This document shows positions 52,104 through 62,999 of a stretch of DNA of 64,000 bases, piece after piece. How positions within the stretch are numbered: the first letter of the stretch is position 1; the number at the start of each line of letters is the position of its first letter. Made by a program: the position numbers and the translations under genes. The DNA comes from Curtobacterium pusillum (GTDB lineage: Bacteria > Actinomycetota > Actinomycetes > Actinomycetales > Microbacteriaceae), in assembly GCF_013359865.1 (NCBI RefSeq), contig NZ_JABMCE010000077.1, positions 25,440 through 89,439 of the forward strand, given 5' to 3'. The notes beneath the pieces are model-generated. The model made no database searches. It was not told the DNA's origin and saw only the letters and a list, made by a program, of their open reading frames with translations.

Positions 52104-53795
52104 GTGCCCAACCCGCCCCGCTTGAGCGACCTGTCCACGCCGAAGGACGCCGACGCCGGGACCCTCCGGTCCCGCGGCCGCCGCTTCACCGAACTGCTCT
52201 CGATCGCGCGCCGGCACGGCCTCGTCCCGTTCCGCCGCCTGGACTTCTCGAACGACCCCGCGACCTCGGACCTGCGCCGCACCCAGGCCGAGCACCTGCG
52301 CCGCGCCCTCGAGGAGGCCGGCGGCGGCTTCGTGAAGATGGGCCAGCTGCTCTCCACGCGGGACGACCTCCTGCCCGAGGAGTGGACGGAGGGACTCGCG
52401 CACCTGCAGCGCAGCGTCACCCCGGCCCCCGCGGACGAGGTCGCCGCGCTGCTCGAACGAGAGCTCGGCGCCCCGGTGGACGAGGTCTTCGCGGCGTTCG
52501 ACCCGGTGCCGGTCGCGGCCGCCTCGATCGCGCAGGTCCACCGCGCGCGGTTGGCCGACGGCACGAGCGTCGCCGTGAAGGTGCAACGTCCGGGGATCGA
52601 CTCTGCCGTGCGGCGGGACGTCGACATCGCGCTCCGGGTCGTCCGGTTCATGGCGCGCTGGTCGGTCGAAGCACGGCAGGTGGGTGTGCAGGACGTCGCG
52701 CAGCAGTACGCGGACGACCTGATCCGGCAGGTGGACTTCGCCTCCGAGCTGCGGAACCTCACGGCGCTGCGTGCGGCGCAGGCCCGGAGCGCCCGGCCGG
52801 ACGAGGTTCGCTTCCCCGAGCCCTACCCGGACCACTCCGGACGTCGTGTGCTCGTGATGGAGTTCCTCGAAGGGGACACCCTGAGCGCCATCCGCCTCGC
52901 ACGGGCCGACCGTGACCTGGACGAGCCGATGCGGGCGATCCTCCGTGCGTTCCTCCGGCAGGTGGTGTTCGACGGGGTCTACCACGCGGACCTGCACCCC
53001 GGGAACGTCCTCGTGCTGCCGGACGGCCGGCCGGCGCTCATCGACTTCGGGTCGGTCGGGCGCCTCGACCCGGGGTTGCGCGACATCGTGCAGGACCTCC
53101 TCGCCGCCTACCTGCAGGACGACACCTCGCGCATCGCCGACGCGGTGCTGCGGATGGCGCCGGTGCGGGACCCGCAGGACGAACCGGACTTCCGTCGCGA
53201 CATCGCCCGGTTCGTGGCGGACGAGCTCGGCCCGGGCGCGCGGATCGGTGTGGACACGGTGGACGACGCCGTCGAGGTCTTCGGACGGTACCGGTTGAAG
53301 GCGCCGCCGGACTTCGTCGCAGCCGCTCGTGCGCTCGCGATCTTCGAGGGGACGCTCCGCACGCTGGCGCCGTCGTTCGACCTGCTCGAGGAGTCCCGTG
53401 GCCTGGCGCGGGAGCAGATCCGCGATCAGCTGCGGCCGGGGAAGCTCCGGGACGTGGCGGTGCGCGAGCTGTTCGGCGCGGTGTCGGCGGCGAGACGGCT
53501 CCCGAGACGGGTGGACCGCATCGGTGAAGCGCTCGAGACCGGCAAGCTGTCGGTGAACATCCGGCTGTTCTCGGACCGCCGGGACCGGCAGACGCTGAAC
53601 GGGGTCATCCGTCGCGTGCTCCTGGTGGTGCTCGGTGCCGGCTCGGGCACCCTGTCGATCGTGTACCTGGCGTCGCCCGCGCGACCGTCCGCGGTCATCT
53701 CCACCGGGGTCGCGGGCGCGGTGCTCGGGGGAGCGGCCGTGGTGCTGCTCGGCTGGGCGGCGATCGACGCGTTCCGGACGCGGAAGCACGAGTGA
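52104..53795 (+). CDS. UbiB/ABC1 (AarF) family atypical kinase
   Basis: 563 residues. The family-specific KxGQ motif lies in GGGFVKMGQLLSTRDDLLP, the A-rich loop in PVAAASIAQVHRARL, the ATP Lys in VAVKVQRPG, the catalytic block in HADLHPGNVLV, and the metal-binding Asp in LIDFGSVGRL. Two hydrophobic helices close the protein. UbiB proteins bind and possibly phosphorylate or hydrolyse ATP for isoprenoid-quinone metabolism; since this lineage uses menaquinone, the partner is unclear. The in-frame open reading upstream of 52104 crosses the unknown pair and is not coding. Leaderless start as noted. Confidence 0.9.
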   Translation: MPNPPRLSDLSTPKDADAGTLRSRGRRFTELLSIARRHGLVPFRRLDFSNDPATSDLRRTQAEHLRRALEEAGGGFVKMGQLLSTRDDLLPEEWTEGLAHLQRSVTPAPADEVAALLERELGAPVDEVFAAFDPVPVAAASIAQVHRARLADGTSVAVKVQRPGIDSAVRRDVDIALRVVRFMARWSVEARQVGVQDVAQQYADDLIRQVDFASELRNLTALRAAQARSARPDEVRFPEPYPDHSGRRVLVMEFLEGDTLSAIRLARADRDLDEPMRAILRAFLRQVVFDGVYHADLHPGNVLVLPDGRPALIDFGSVGRLDPGLRDIVQDLLAAYLQDDTSRIADAVLRMAPVRDPQDEPDFRRDIARFVADELGPGARIGVDTVDDAVEVFGRYRLKAPPDFVAAARALAIFEGTLRTLAPSFDLLEESRGLAREQIRDQLRPGKLRDVAVRELFGAVSAARRLPRRVDRIGEALETGKLSVNIRLFSDRRDRQTLNGVIRRVLLVVLGAGSGTLSIVYLASPARPSAVISTGVAGAVLGGAAVVLLGWAAIDAFRTRKHE

Positions 53796-53837
53796 GGGCG
53801 GGGGCGGCCGACGCCGGGCCCGCGTGGAAGCGTCCGC

Positions 53838-53843
53838 TACACT
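53838..53843 (+). promoter_or_regulatory. Possible -10 element (TACACT) of efp
   Basis: TACACT would give a leader of about 57 bases before efp. It may drive efp and nusB. Confidence 0.45.
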
Positions 53844-53906
53844 CGTCCGGGACCCAGCGCGGTCCGCAGACCTTCACAACACGATCGAACGGGACATCGA
53901 AGACTC

Positions 53907-54470
53907 ATGGCCAGTACCACTGACATCAAGAACGGCGCCGTTCTCATCATCGACGGGCAGCTCTGGTCGGTCGTCGAGTTCCAGCACGTCAAGCCGGGCA
54001 AGGGTGGCGCGTTCGTCCGCACCAAGCTCAAGAACGTCGTGTCGGGCAAGGTCGTCGACCGCACCTTCAACGCGGGCGCGAAGATCGACACCGCGACGGT
54101 CGACCGCCGCGACTACCAGTACCTGTACCAGGACGGCGAGTCGTACGTGTTCATGGACACGGACACCTACGACCAGATCCCCGTCTCGGAGACCGTCGTC
54201 GGCGACGCGAAGAACTACCTGCTCGAGTCCGCGATGGTCACCATCGCCATGAACGAGGGCAACCCGCTCTACGTCGAGCTCCCGACCTCGATCGTCACCG
54301 AGGTGGAGACCGAGCCGGGCCTGCAGGGCGACCGCTCGTCGGGCGGCACCAAGGACGCGACCATCATCGCCACGGGCCACCGCATCCAGGTCCCGCTGTA
54401 CCTCGAGAGCGGCACCACGGTGAAGATCGACACGCGTGACGGCAGCTTCCTCGGCCGCGTCAACTCCTAG
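53907..54470 (+). CDS. efp: Elongation factor P
   Basis: 187 residues, the full three-domain length. The N-terminal KOW-like domain carries the loop [12 protein letters not shown] that reaches the ribosomal P site, then the OB-fold domains ([39 protein letters not shown], the latter the usual C-terminal signature). It relieves stalling at polyproline, including in proteins of this window such as the FHA and TgpA-like linkers. nusB follows after 11 bases. Confidence 0.97.
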   Translation: MASTTDIKNGAVLIIDGQLWSVVEFQHVKPGKGGAFVRTKLKNVVSGKVVDRTFNAGAKIDTATVDRRDYQYLYQDGESYVFMDTDTYDQIPVSETVVGDAKNYLLESAMVTIAMNEGNPLYVELPTSIVTEVETEPGLQGDRSSGGTKDATIIATGHRIQVPLYLESGTTVKIDTRDGSFLGRVNS

Positions 54471-54481
54471 GCGCTGACCGT

Positions 54482-54970
54482 ATGAGTGCTCGTTCGAAGG
54501 CCCGCAAGCGCGCCCTCGACATGCTGTACGTGGCCGAGGTCCGCGATCTGCCCATCGCGGACGTCCTCGCCACGGAGACCGTCCGTCACCTCGACCAGCC
54601 GGAGCGCGCCTCCAGCTGGGACTACGCGCGGCAGATCGTCACCGGCGTCGACGACGACCGTGCGGTGCTCGACGAGATCATCGTCGAGCACGCGCAGGGC
54701 TGGTCGATCGCCCGCATGCCGGTGCTCGACCGCTGCATCCTGCGCATGGGTGTCTGGGAGCTGCGCTTCAACGCCGAGGTCCCGGACGCCGTCGCCATCG
54801 CGGAGGCCGTCGAACTCGCCCAGTCGCTCTCGACGGAGGAGTCCGCGGGCTTCGTGAACGGCGTGCTCGGTGCCGTCGCCGGTGGCCGCGGCGCGGCTGG
54901 TCGGAAGGCCGACGACGGCGACGCCGCACCGTCCGGTCGGACGGTCGCAGGGGACCAGGAGTCCCGGTAG
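54482..54970 (+). CDS. nusB: Transcription antitermination protein NusB
   Basis: 162 residues. The N-terminal Arg-rich helix SARSKARKRALDMLYVAE and the conserved FVNGVLGAVA block near residue 120 define the family; the last 30 residues are a Gly/Asp-rich tail. NusB binds boxA RNA with NusE in rRNA antitermination. It sits 11 bases after efp, the usual arrangement. The pyrimidine operon promoter overlaps its stop. Confidence 0.95.
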   Translation: MSARSKARKRALDMLYVAEVRDLPIADVLATETVRHLDQPERASSWDYARQIVTGVDDDRAVLDEIIVEHAQGWSIARMPVLDRCILRMGVWELRFNAEVPDAVAIAEAVELAQSLSTEESAGFVNGVLGAVAGGRGAAGRKADDGDAAPSGRTVAGDQESR

Positions 54971-54973
54971 GGT
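54968..54973 (+). promoter_or_regulatory. Possible -10 element (TAGGGT) of the pyrimidine operon
   Basis: TAGGGT overlaps the end of nusB. A start near 54980 gives a ~48-base leader made up almost entirely of the PyrR hairpin. Confidence 0.45.
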
Positions 54974-54987
54974 TGACCACGTCAGCA

Positions 54988-55022
54988 TCCTTTAATGCCG
55001 TCCGGTGAGGCGGGGAAGGAGG
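54988..55022 (+). promoter_or_regulatory. PyrR-binding hairpin overlapping the pyrR ribosome-binding site
   Basis: TCCTT (54988-54992) pairs with AAGGA (55016-55020); above an internal bulge GCC (54997-54999) pairs with GGC (55009-55011), leaving the loop sequence GTCCGGTGAGG. This matches the shape and conserved core of the Bacillus PyrR binding loop, AGUCCnGnGAGGCU. The Shine-Dalgarno GGAAGGAGG (55014-55022) forms the 3' side of the lower stem, so PyrR bound with UMP would block translation. Confidence 0.8.
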
Positions 55023-55027
55023 TCGGC

Positions 55028-55648
55028 GTGGGTACCAGAACGGTCCTGCAGCACCCCGACATCACGCGTGCTCTGACACGCATCGCGCACGAGATCCTCG
55101 AGGCCAACCACGGCGCCTCGGACCTCGTGCTCCTGGGCATCCCGACGCGGGGCGCCGTCCTGGCCGAGCGGCTCGACCGCATCCTGGCCGACATCGAACC
55201 CGAGTGGGAGCCCGCCGCCGACCGTGCGGGGACGGACCCCGCGGGCGCGTCCAGCCGCGTCGGCACGCTCGACGTCACGATGCACCGTGACGATCTGGGC
55301 CACGGCATCGGCCGTGCGCCGCACCGCACGACGATCCCGACGAGCGGCATCGACGGCAAGGTCGTCGTGCTCGTCGACGACGTGCTGTACTCCGGCCGCA
55401 CGGTCCGGGCGGCGCTGGACGCACTGCAGGGGATCGGTCGTCCGCGGGCGGTCCGGCTGGCGGTCCTCGTCGACCGGGGGCACCGTGAACTGCCGATCCG
55501 GGCGGACCACGTCGGCAAGAACCTCCCGACGGCCTCCGACGAGCGCGTGACGCTGCGCCTGACCGAGACCGACGGCGCCGACGAAGTCGTGATCGAGCAG
55601 AGCGAGACGCACCGCGAGGTCCGGCCCGAGACGGGCGGTGCAGCGTGA
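55028..55648 (+). CDS. pyrR: PyrR bifunctional regulator / uracil phosphoribosyltransferase-like protein
   Basis: 206 residues from GTG 55028. The PRPP-binding block [21 protein letters not shown] is intact, and the substrate region [14 protein letters not shown] is present. PyrR senses UMP and binds pyr mRNA. GTG 55028 follows GGAAGGAGG by five bases; an upstream in-frame ATG at 54995 lies inside the RNA hairpin and has no ribosome-binding site. There is an insertion of about 20 residues ([20 protein letters not shown]) between strands compared with Bacillus PyrR. The stop overlaps pyrB (GTGA). Confidence 0.94.
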   Translation: MGTRTVLQHPDITRALTRIAHEILEANHGASDLVLLGIPTRGAVLAERLDRILADIEPEWEPAADRAGTDPAGASSRVGTLDVTMHRDDLGHGIGRAPHRTTIPTSGIDGKVVVLVDDVLYSGRTVRAALDALQGIGRPRAVRLAVLVDRGHRELPIRADHVGKNLPTASDERVTLRLTETDGADEVVIEQSETHREVRPETGGAA

Positions 55649-56628
55649 AGCACCTCCTCTCCACCGCCGACCTGTCCCGCGCCGAGGCGATCCACATCCT
55701 CGACGTCGCCGAGGAGATGGCGGAGGTCAACCAGCGCGAGGTCCGCAAGCTCCCCGCCCTCCGCGGGAAGACCGTCGTGAACCTCTTCTTCGAGGACTCG
55801 ACCCGCACGCGCATCTCGTTCGAGGCCGCCGCGAAGCGCCTCTCGGCCGACGTCCTCAACTTCGCGGCGAAGGGCTCGAGCGTCTCCAAGGGCGAGTCCC
55901 TCAAGGACACCGTGCAGACCCTCGGCGCGATGGGCATCGACGGCATCGTCATACGCCACAGCGCGTCCGGCGCCCCGCGGGTCCTCGCAGACGCCGACTG
56001 GATCGACGTGCCCGTCGTGAACGCCGGTGACGGCACGCACGAGCACCCGACCCAGGCCCTGCTCGACGCGTTCACGATGCGGCGGCGCCTGCACGGGGCC
56101 GGCAGCCGCGGCCAGGGCCTCGACGGCGTCCGCGTGCTCATCGTCGGCGACGTGCTGCACAGCCGCGTCGCGCGGAGCAACGCCTGGCTCCTCCGCACGC
56201 TCGGCGCGAGCGTCACCTTCGCCGCACCGCCCACCCTGCTGCCGGTGTCGAGCACGCCGTTCGGTGCCGCCGTCCACCACGACCTCGACGTCGCGCTGGC
56301 CGAGGACCCGGACGTCGTGATGACCCTCCGCATCCAGCAGGAGCGGATGAACGACGCGTTCTTCCCGAACCCGCGCGAGTACACGCGGCACTGGGGCCTG
56401 ACGGCGAGCCGCTTCGGCCGTCTGTCGGAGCGCACACTGGTCATGCACCCCGGTCCCATGAACCGCGGACTCGAGATCGCCGGTGTCGCCGCCGACGACC
56501 CGCGTTCGACGGTCGTCGAGCAGGTCGAGAACGGCGTCTCCGTCCGCATGGCCGTCCTCTACCTGGCACTGACCGGAGCGAGCACGGCGCAGCACAGCAG
56601 CACCGAACCGAAGGAGTCCGTAGCATGA
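55645..56628 (+). CDS. pyrB: Aspartate carbamoyltransferase, catalytic subunit
   Basis: 327 residues. The carbamoyl-phosphate site reads [13 protein letters not shown], with IRHSASGAP and [13 protein letters not shown], and the aspartate-binding loop [11 protein letters not shown] is seen. It makes carbamoyl aspartate. No pyrI regulatory subunit is present, as in other Gram-positive operons. The GTG overlaps pyrR and the stop overlaps pyrC (ATGA). Confidence 0.96.
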   Translation: MKHLLSTADLSRAEAIHILDVAEEMAEVNQREVRKLPALRGKTVVNLFFEDSTRTRISFEAAAKRLSADVLNFAAKGSSVSKGESLKDTVQTLGAMGIDGIVIRHSASGAPRVLADADWIDVPVVNAGDGTHEHPTQALLDAFTMRRRLHGAGSRGQGLDGVRVLIVGDVLHSRVARSNAWLLRTLGASVTFAAPPTLLPVSSTPFGAAVHHDLDVALAEDPDVVMTLRIQQERMNDAFFPNPREYTRHWGLTASRFGRLSERTLVMHPGPMNRGLEIAGVAADDPRSTVVEQVENGVSVRMAVLYLALTGASTAQHSSTEPKESVA

Positions 56629-57983
56629 CCGCCCACCTCATCCGCGGCGCACAGCTGGTCGACGGCTCGCTTGCCGACATCCGCCTGGAGGCGCGGCGCG
56701 TCACCGCGGTCGGGTCCGGTCTCGACGCGGCCGGGGCCACGGTCGTGGACGCCGACGGTCTGCTCGCCCTGCCCGGTCTCGTGGACCTCCACACCCACCT
56801 GCGCGAGCCCGGCTTCGAGGAGTCGGAGACGGTGCTCACCGGCTCGCGGGCCGCGGCCGCCGGCGGCTTCACCGCCGTGAACGCGATGGCGAACTCCTCG
56901 CCGGTCGCCGACACCGCCGGCGTGGTCGAGCAGGTCCAGGCGCTCGGGGACGACGCCGGGTACGTCACGGTCCGCCCGATCGGCGCGGTCTCGCAGGGAA
57001 TGCAGGGCACCCACCTGTCGGAGATCGGGGCGATGGCGACCTCCCGCGCGAAGGTCCGGGTCTTCTCGGACGACGGTTCGTGCGTGTCCGACCCGCTCCT
57101 CATGCGCCGGGCGCTCGAGTACATCAAGGGCTTCGGCGGGGTGCTCGCGCAGCACGCCCAGGAGCCCCGCCTCACGATCGGCGCGCAGATGAACGAGGGC
57201 CGACTGTCGTCGGAGCTCGGACTCGCGGGCTGGCCGGCCGTCGCGGAAGAGGCGATCATCGCCCGGGACGTCCTCCTCGCCGACCACGTCGGGGCACGTC
57301 TGCACGTCTGCCACGTGTCGACCGCCGGCAGCGTGGAGGTCATCCGCTGGGCGAAGTCCCGCGGCATCGACGTCACGGCCGAGGTCACCCCGCACCACCT
57401 CATCCTCACCGAGGACCTCATCGCCGGCCTCGACGGCGCCGCGGGGTACGACGCGCGCTACAAGGTCAACCCGCCGCTGCGTTCCCGCGAGGACGTCGAG
57501 GCGCTCCGCGCCGCCCTCGCCGACGGCACGATCGACATCGTCGCGACCGACCACGCTCCGCACACCGCCGAGGCGAAGTGCTGCGAGTGGCCGGCGGCCG
57601 CGAACGGCATGGTCGGGCTCGAGTCGGCGCTCAGCGTCGTGCACGCTGCCGTGGTCGAGAGCGGTCAGCTCGACTGGGCCGACGTCGCGCGCGTGCTGTC
57701 CGAGGCGCCGGCGCGGATCGGGCAGGTCGAGGGCCACGGGCAGCGGATCGCCGAGGGCGCCCCGGCGGAGATCACGCTGTACGACCCGTCGGCCAGCCGC
57801 GAGTTCGCGGTCACCGACCTCGCCGGGCAGTCGCAGAACTCGCCGTACCTCGGCATGCGGCTCCCCGGACGGGTCGTGGCGACCTTCCACCACGGCTCCC
57901 CGACGGTGCTCGACGGCGCGCTCGTGGACGCCGAGACGGTCGCGGCGCACGCTCGGACCGGCCGGATCGGTGCGACGGCATGA
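56625..57983 (+). CDS. pyrC: Dihydroorotase
   Basis: 452 residues, class I (multi-domain amidohydrolase) type. Metal ligands are in [26 protein letters not shown] and [10 protein letters not shown], with the carboxylated position after the first block replaced by Gln/Asp-type residues that I could not settle by eye. It closes carbamoyl aspartate to dihydroorotate. A C-terminal beta-sandwich completes the fold ([13 protein letters not shown]). It overlaps both neighbours by 4 bases. Confidence 0.94.
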   Translation: MTAHLIRGAQLVDGSLADIRLEARRVTAVGSGLDAAGATVVDADGLLALPGLVDLHTHLREPGFEESETVLTGSRAAAAGGFTAVNAMANSSPVADTAGVVEQVQALGDDAGYVTVRPIGAVSQGMQGTHLSEIGAMATSRAKVRVFSDDGSCVSDPLLMRRALEYIKGFGGVLAQHAQEPRLTIGAQMNEGRLSSELGLAGWPAVAEEAIIARDVLLADHVGARLHVCHVSTAGSVEVIRWAKSRGIDVTAEVTPHHLILTEDLIAGLDGAAGYDARYKVNPPLRSREDVEALRAALADGTIDIVATDHAPHTAEAKCCEWPAAANGMVGLESALSVVHAAVVESGQLDWADVARVLSEAPARIGQVEGHGQRIAEGAPAEITLYDPSASREFAVTDLAGQSQNSPYLGMRLPGRVVATFHHGSPTVLDGALVDAETVAAHARTGRIGATA

Positions 57984-58522
57984 GCGGTGAGGCGCTGCGC
58001 TGGCTCGAAGGGGCGATCATCCTCGCCCTCGTCGTCCTGCTGTTCGTCGCGATGGCACGCACCTGGCGGACGCGGGCCAGGAAGCAGGCGGACGCCGTGC
58101 CTCCAGTCAGTGTCCCGGCCGACCTGTCACCGGCGGCCGGGTCCTGGGACGGGTTCACCGTCGCGACGACCCGGGCCGACCAGCCGCTCGAGCGGATCAC
58201 CGCCGGCGGCCTCGGGTTTCGCAGCCGCGGCGGGGTGACCGTCCACGACTCCGGCGTGGTGCTCCACCACGCCGGTGCCCCCGATCGCTGGATCGCAGCC
58301 GAGGCCGTGCGCGGCGCCGACCGCGCCACGTGGGCCATCGACCGGGTGGTCGAGCCCGGGGGACTGGTCCGTCTGCGATGGACGGCGACCGGCGCCGCAG
58401 GTGCGACGGACCTCGACACCTACTTCCGGTTCCCGGAGGGCGATGCAGCAGCACTCGTCGCCCTGCAGGGACTGTCGACGAAGCACAACCACCCGCACAC
58501 CGCGGGCGAAGGGACGAACTGA
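57980..58522 (+). CDS. Membrane-anchored protein of unknown function inside the pyr operon
   Basis: 180 residues. One N-terminal membrane helix (about 8-26, [18 protein letters not shown]) is followed by a basic segment and a soluble beta-rich domain with [20 protein letters not shown] and [18 protein letters not shown], reminiscent of PH-like folds but not assignable by eye. ATG overlaps the pyrC stop as ATGA, and the stop shares one base with the carA start (TGATG). Tight packing inside the pathway operon implies a linked role, perhaps localisation or protein contact; nothing in the sequence gives an enzymatic function. Confidence 0.8.
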   Translation: MSGEALRWLEGAIILALVVLLFVAMARTWRTRARKQADAVPPVSVPADLSPAAGSWDGFTVATTRADQPLERITAGGLGFRSRGGVTVHDSGVVLHHAGAPDRWIAAEAVRGADRATWAIDRVVEPGGLVRLRWTATGAAGATDLDTYFRFPEGDAAALVALQGLSTKHNHPHTAGEGTN

Positions 58523-59721
58523 TGACACGCGAACGGGCCGTACTGGTCCTCGAGGACGGCACCCGGTACGACGGCTGGGCCTACGGGGCCCGCGGGCGCA
58601 CGCTCGGCGAGGTGGTCTTCGCGACCGGCATGACCGGGTACCAGGAGACGCTCACCGACCCCTCCTACGCCGGGCAGATCGTGGTGCAGACCGCGCCGCA
58701 CATCGGCAACACGGGTGTGAACGACGAGGACCCCGAGTCCCGCCGCATCTGGGTCGCCGGGTACGTCGTGCGGGACCCCAGCCGCATCGTGTCGAACCAC
58801 CGCGCGAACGCGTCGCTCGACGAGCACCTCGTGCGCGACGGCATCGTGGGCATCTCCGGGATCGACACCCGTGCGCTCACCCGCCGGATCCGCGACGCCG
58901 GCGCCATGAAGGGCGGCGTGTTCAGCGGGGCGGACGCAGCGCTGTCCGAGTCGGAGCAGTTGGACGCCGTCCGGTCGCAGGCAACGATGGCCGGTGCCAG
59001 CTTCTCCGCGATCGTGTCGACCCCCGAGACCTACGTGGTGCCCGCGGTCGGCGAACAGATCGGCCGGCTGGCCGTCCTCGACCTCGGTGTCAAGGCGTCC
59101 ACCACGCGCTACCTCTCCGAGCGCGGGTTCGAGGTGCACGTCGTGCCGCAGGACATCTCCGCAGCCGAACTCGAAGCGCTCGCACCGGACGCGCTCTTCT
59201 ACTCGAACGGCCCCGGGGACCCGGCGGCGAGCGACGCCCAGGTCGAGCTGCTGCAGGACAGCCTGAAGACGGGGCGCCCGTTCTTCGGCATCTGCTTCGG
59301 CAACCAGCTGCTCGGCCGCGCCCTCGGCTTCGGCACCTACAAGCTGCCGTTCGGCCACCGCGGCATCAACCAGCCGGTGCTCGACACCACCACCGGCAAG
59401 GTCGAGATCACGAGCCAGAACCACGGCTTCGCGGTCGACGCTCCCCTGGGCGAGGTCCTCGAGTCGCCGGCCGGGTTCGGCCGGGTCGAGGTCTCGCACT
59501 ACTCCCTGAACGACAAGGTCGTCGAGGGCCTGCGCGCGCTCGACGTGCCCGCGTTCAGCGTGCAGTACCACCCCGAGGCGGCGGCCGGTCCGCACGACTC
59601 CATGTACCTCTTCGACCGGTTCGCGGACCTGGTGCGCGCGCGTCGTGACGGGAAGCCGCTCGACGCGGCCACCGCCGACGCCACGACCCCCGCAGCAGAC
59701 ATCACCAAGGAAGCGAACTGA
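58522..59721 (+). CDS. carA: Carbamoyl-phosphate synthase, small (glutaminase) subunit
   Basis: 399 residues. N-terminal domain [17 protein letters not shown], then the class I glutaminase with the nucleophile Cys in [12 protein letters not shown] (many bacteria have GICLGHQ; the F-G-N-Q variant is kept in actinobacteria) and the His/Glu pair in QYHPEAAAG. It supplies ammonia to CarB. The ATG at 58522 is set by the overlap with the previous gene. The stop overlaps carB by one base. Confidence 0.96.
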   Translation: MTRERAVLVLEDGTRYDGWAYGARGRTLGEVVFATGMTGYQETLTDPSYAGQIVVQTAPHIGNTGVNDEDPESRRIWVAGYVVRDPSRIVSNHRANASLDEHLVRDGIVGISGIDTRALTRRIRDAGAMKGGVFSGADAALSESEQLDAVRSQATMAGASFSAIVSTPETYVVPAVGEQIGRLAVLDLGVKASTTRYLSERGFEVHVVPQDISAAELEALAPDALFYSNGPGDPAASDAQVELLQDSLKTGRPFFGICFGNQLLGRALGFGTYKLPFGHRGINQPVLDTTTGKVEITSQNHGFAVDAPLGEVLESPAGFGRVEVSHYSLNDKVVEGLRALDVPAFSVQYHPEAAAGPHDSMYLFDRFADLVRARRDGKPLDAATADATTPAADITKEAN

Positions 59722-62700
59722 TGCCCAAGCGCGCAGACATCAACTCCGTCCTCGTCATCGGCTCCGGCCCGATCGTCATCGGGCAGGCGGCCGAGTTCGA
59801 CTACTCCGGCACCCAGGCGTGCCGCGTCCTCCGTTCCGAGGGCGTCCGTGTGATCCTCGTGAACCCGAACCCGGCGACGATCATGACCGACCCGGACTTC
59901 GCCGACGCGACCTACATCGAACCGATCACGGACGCCTCCCTCGAGGAGATCATCAAGATCGAGCGGCCGGACGCGGTCCTGCCGACCCTGGGCGGCCAGA
60001 CGGCGCTCAACGCGGCGATCTCGCTCGACAAGGCCGGGATCCTCGCCAAGCACGGCGTCGAGCTCATCGGCGCGAAGGTCGACGCCATCCAGCGCGGTGA
60101 GGACCGGCAGCTGTTCAAGGAGCTCGTCCTCGAGTCCGGCGCCGACGTGGCCCGCAGCCACATCGCCCACACCCTGGAAGAGGCGAAGGAGTACGCGCAG
60201 GACCTCGGGTACCCGCTCGTCGTCCGTCCGTCCTTCACCATGGGCGGCCTCGGTTCCGGCTTCGCCTACAACGAGGAAGAACTCGTCCGCTTCGTCGGCG
60301 ACGGGCTGCAGTCCAGCCCCACGACGGAGGTCCTGCTCGAGGAGTCGATCCTCGGGTGGAAGGAGTACGAGCTCGAGCTCATGCGGGACAACTACGACAA
60401 CACCGTCGTGATCTGCTCCATCGAGAACGTCGACCCGGTGGGCGTCCACACGGGTGACTCGATCACCGTGGCGCCCGCGCTGACGCTGACCGACCGCGAG
60501 TACCAGAACATGCGGAACATCGGGATCGACATCATCCGTCGGGTGGGCGTCGACACCGGTGGCTGCAACATCCAGTTCGCCGTCGACCCGTCCAACGGCC
60601 GCTTGATCGTCATCGAGATGAACCCCCGCGTGTCCCGGTCGTCGGCGCTGGCCTCGAAGGCGACCGGCTTCCCGATCGCGAAGATCGCCGCGAAGCTCGC
60701 GATCGGGTACCGCCTCGACGAGATCGAGAACGACATCACCCGGGTCACGCCGGCGAGCTTCGAGCCGACGCTCGACTACGTCGTCGTGAAGACCCCGCGG
60801 TTCGCGTTCGAGAAGTTCCCGGCCGCCGACGCCACGCTCACCACGACGATGAAGAGCGTCGGCGAGGCGATGGCGATCGGCCGCAACTACGCCACGGCGC
60901 TGCAGAAGTCGCTCCGGTCGCTCGAGAAGCGCGGCTCGTCGTTCCACTGGGACACCCCGGCGGCCGAGCTCGACAAGGACGTGCTGCTGTCGAAGGCGCA
61001 GGTGCCGACCGACGGCCGCATCGTCACGGTCCAGCAGGCCCTCGTCGCGGGTGCCACCGCGGACGAGGTGTTCGAGGCCACGAAGATCGACCCGTGGTTC
61101 ATCGACCAGATCGTGCTCATCAACGAGGTGGCGGACGAGGTCAGGAACGCCGAGACCCTCGACGCCGACACGCTGCGCTGGGCGAAGGAGCACGGCTTCT
61201 CGGACGCCCAGATCGCCTCCCTGCGCGGGATCAGCGAGCAGGACGCGCGCGACCAGCGCCACGAGCAGGGCATCCGGCCCGTGTTCAAGACCGTCGACAC
61301 CTGCGCGGGCGAGTTCCCGGCGCTCACGCCGTACCACTACTCGTCGTACGACGCCGAGACCGAGGTCGCCCCGAGCGACCGCAAGAAGGTCGTCATCCTC
61401 GGCTCGGGTCCGAACCGCATCGGTCAGGGTGTCGAGTTCGACTACTCCTGCGTGCACGCGTCCTTCGCGCTGAGCGACGCCGGGTTCGAGACGATCATGA
61501 TCAACTGCAACCCGGAGACGGTGTCCACCGACTACGACACGTCGGACCGCCTGTACTTCGAACCGCTGACCACCGAGGACGTCCTCGAGGTCATCGAGGC
61601 CGAGGCGGCGTCCGGCGAACTCGTCGGCGTCGTCGTGCAGCTCGGCGGCCAGACCGCCCTCGGGCTCGCGAAGCCGCTCGAGGCCGCCGGCATCCCGATC
61701 CTCGGGACGAGCCCGTCCGCGATCGACTCCGCCGAGGAGCGCGGCCAGTTCTCCGCGATCCTCGACGCCGCCGGCCTGCTCGCGCCGCGGAACGGCACCG
61801 CGCACGACCTCGCCAGCGCGACCGCGGTGGCCGAGGAGATCGGCTACCCCGTCCTCGTCCGTCCGTCCTTCGTGCTCGGCGGTCGCGGGATGGAGATCGT
61901 CTACGACTCCACCGCGATGGCCGACTACTTCGACCGGATGGCCGACCAGGCGATCATCGGCCCGGAGCTCCCGCTGCTCGTCGACCGGTTCCTCGACGAC
62001 GCCGTGGAGATCGACGTCGACGCGCTCTTCGACGGCGAGCGGCTGTACATCGGCGGCATCATGGAGCACCTGGAAGAGGCCGGCATCCACTCCGGCGACT
62101 CCGCCTGCACCCTGCCGCCGGTCGGCCTCGGCCGCGCCGAGATCCAGGGCGTCGTCGACGCGACCGAGAAGATCGCGCGCGGTATCGGCGTCCAGGGCCT
62201 GCTCAACGTGCAGTTCGCGATCGGCGCCGGCGTGCTCTACGTGCTGGAGGCCAACCCGCGCGCCAGCCGCACGGTCCCGTTCGTCTCGAAGGCGCTCGGC
62301 ATCCCGCTCGCGAAGGCCGCGTCCCGCATCATGACCGGCACCTCGATCGACGCGCTCGTCGCCGAGGGACTGCTGCCGGAGCGTGACGGTTCCTCGGTGC
62401 CCCCGCAGGCACCGGTCGCCGTCAAGGAGGCCGTGCTGCCCTTCCGCCGCTTCCGCACGCACGACGGTCAGGTCGTCGACTCGGTGCTGAGCCCCGAGAT
62501 GCGCTCCACCGGCGAGGTCATGGGGATCGACCGCGACTTCCCCCGGGCGTTCCTCAAGTCGCAGGAGGCGGCGTACGGCGGCCTGCCGACGACGGGCACG
62601 GTCTTCGTGAGCGTCGCCGACACCGACAAGCGCCAGGTCGTCCTGCCGATCCACCGCCTGCAGCAGCTCGGCTTCACGATCAGCGCGACCGAGGGCACCG

Positions 62701-62999
62701 CCGAGGTGCTCCGCCGCAACGGCATCGAGGTCACGCTGGTCGGCAAGTACAGCGAAGGCGGCGAGAGCGTCGTCGACCTGCTCGCTCGCGGTGAGGTCGA
62801 CATCGTGGTGAACACCCCGTCGGGCGCCGCGGGGCGTGCCGACGGGTACGAGATCCGGGCGGCGACGGTGGCGGCGGACAAGCCGATCTTCACGACGATC
62901 GCGGAACTCGGGGCGGCCGTCGCCGCGATCGAGACGATGGGTTCGCCGCTCAGCGTGCGCAGCCTGCAGGACTACGCGCTCGAGCGCGCGACCTGGTGA
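59721..62999 (+). CDS. carB: Carbamoyl-phosphate synthase, large subunit
   Basis: 1092 residues, full length, with two homologous ATP-grasp halves: first half [19 protein letters not shown] and [15 protein letters not shown]; second half [19 protein letters not shown] and [15 protein letters not shown]. The C-terminal MGS-like domain ([18 protein letters not shown]-like [12 protein letters not shown]) binds allosteric effectors. It serves both pyrimidine and arginine synthesis. The long open frame on the opposite strand over this gene is a GC shadow. The stop overlaps pyrF by GTGA. Confidence 0.97.
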   Translation: MPKRADINSVLVIGSGPIVIGQAAEFDYSGTQACRVLRSEGVRVILVNPNPATIMTDPDFADATYIEPITDASLEEIIKIERPDAVLPTLGGQTALNAAISLDKAGILAKHGVELIGAKVDAIQRGEDRQLFKELVLESGADVARSHIAHTLEEAKEYAQDLGYPLVVRPSFTMGGLGSGFAYNEEELVRFVGDGLQSSPTTEVLLEESILGWKEYELELMRDNYDNTVVICSIENVDPVGVHTGDSITVAPALTLTDREYQNMRNIGIDIIRRVGVDTGGCNIQFAVDPSNGRLIVIEMNPRVSRSSALASKATGFPIAKIAAKLAIGYRLDEIENDITRVTPASFEPTLDYVVVKTPRFAFEKFPAADATLTTTMKSVGEAMAIGRNYATALQKSLRSLEKRGSSFHWDTPAAELDKDVLLSKAQVPTDGRIVTVQQALVAGATADEVFEATKIDPWFIDQIVLINEVADEVRNAETLDADTLRWAKEHGFSDAQIASLRGISEQDARDQRHEQGIRPVFKTVDTCAGEFPALTPYHYSSYDAETEVAPSDRKKVVILGSGPNRIGQGVEFDYSCVHASFALSDAGFETIMINCNPETVSTDYDTSDRLYFEPLTTEDVLEVIEAEAASGELVGVVVQLGGQTALGLAKPLEAAGIPILGTSPSAIDSAEERGQFSAILDAAGLLAPRNGTAHDLASATAVAEEIGYPVLVRPSFVLGGRGMEIVYDSTAMADYFDRMADQAIIGPELPLLVDRFLDDAVEIDVDALFDGERLYIGGIMEHLEEAGIHSGDSACTLPPVGLGRAEIQGVVDATEKIARGIGVQGLLNVQFAIGAGVLYVLEANPRASRTVPFVSKALGIPLAKAASRIMTGTSIDALVAEGLLPERDGSSVPPQAPVAVKEAVLPFRRFRTHDGQVVDSVLSPEMRSTGEVMGIDRDFPRAFLKSQEAAYGGLPTTGTVFVSVADTDKRQVVLPIHRLQQLGFTISATEGTAEVLRRNGIEVTLVGKYSEGGESVVDLLARGEVDIVVNTPSGAAGRADGYEIRAATVAADKPIFTTIAELGAAVAAIETMGSPLSVRSLQDYALERATW

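Noticed and set aside
54995..55027. ATG at 54995 as the pyrR start
   Set aside because: It lies within the PyrR-type hairpin with no ribosome-binding site; GTG 55028 follows GGAAGGAGG at ideal spacing.
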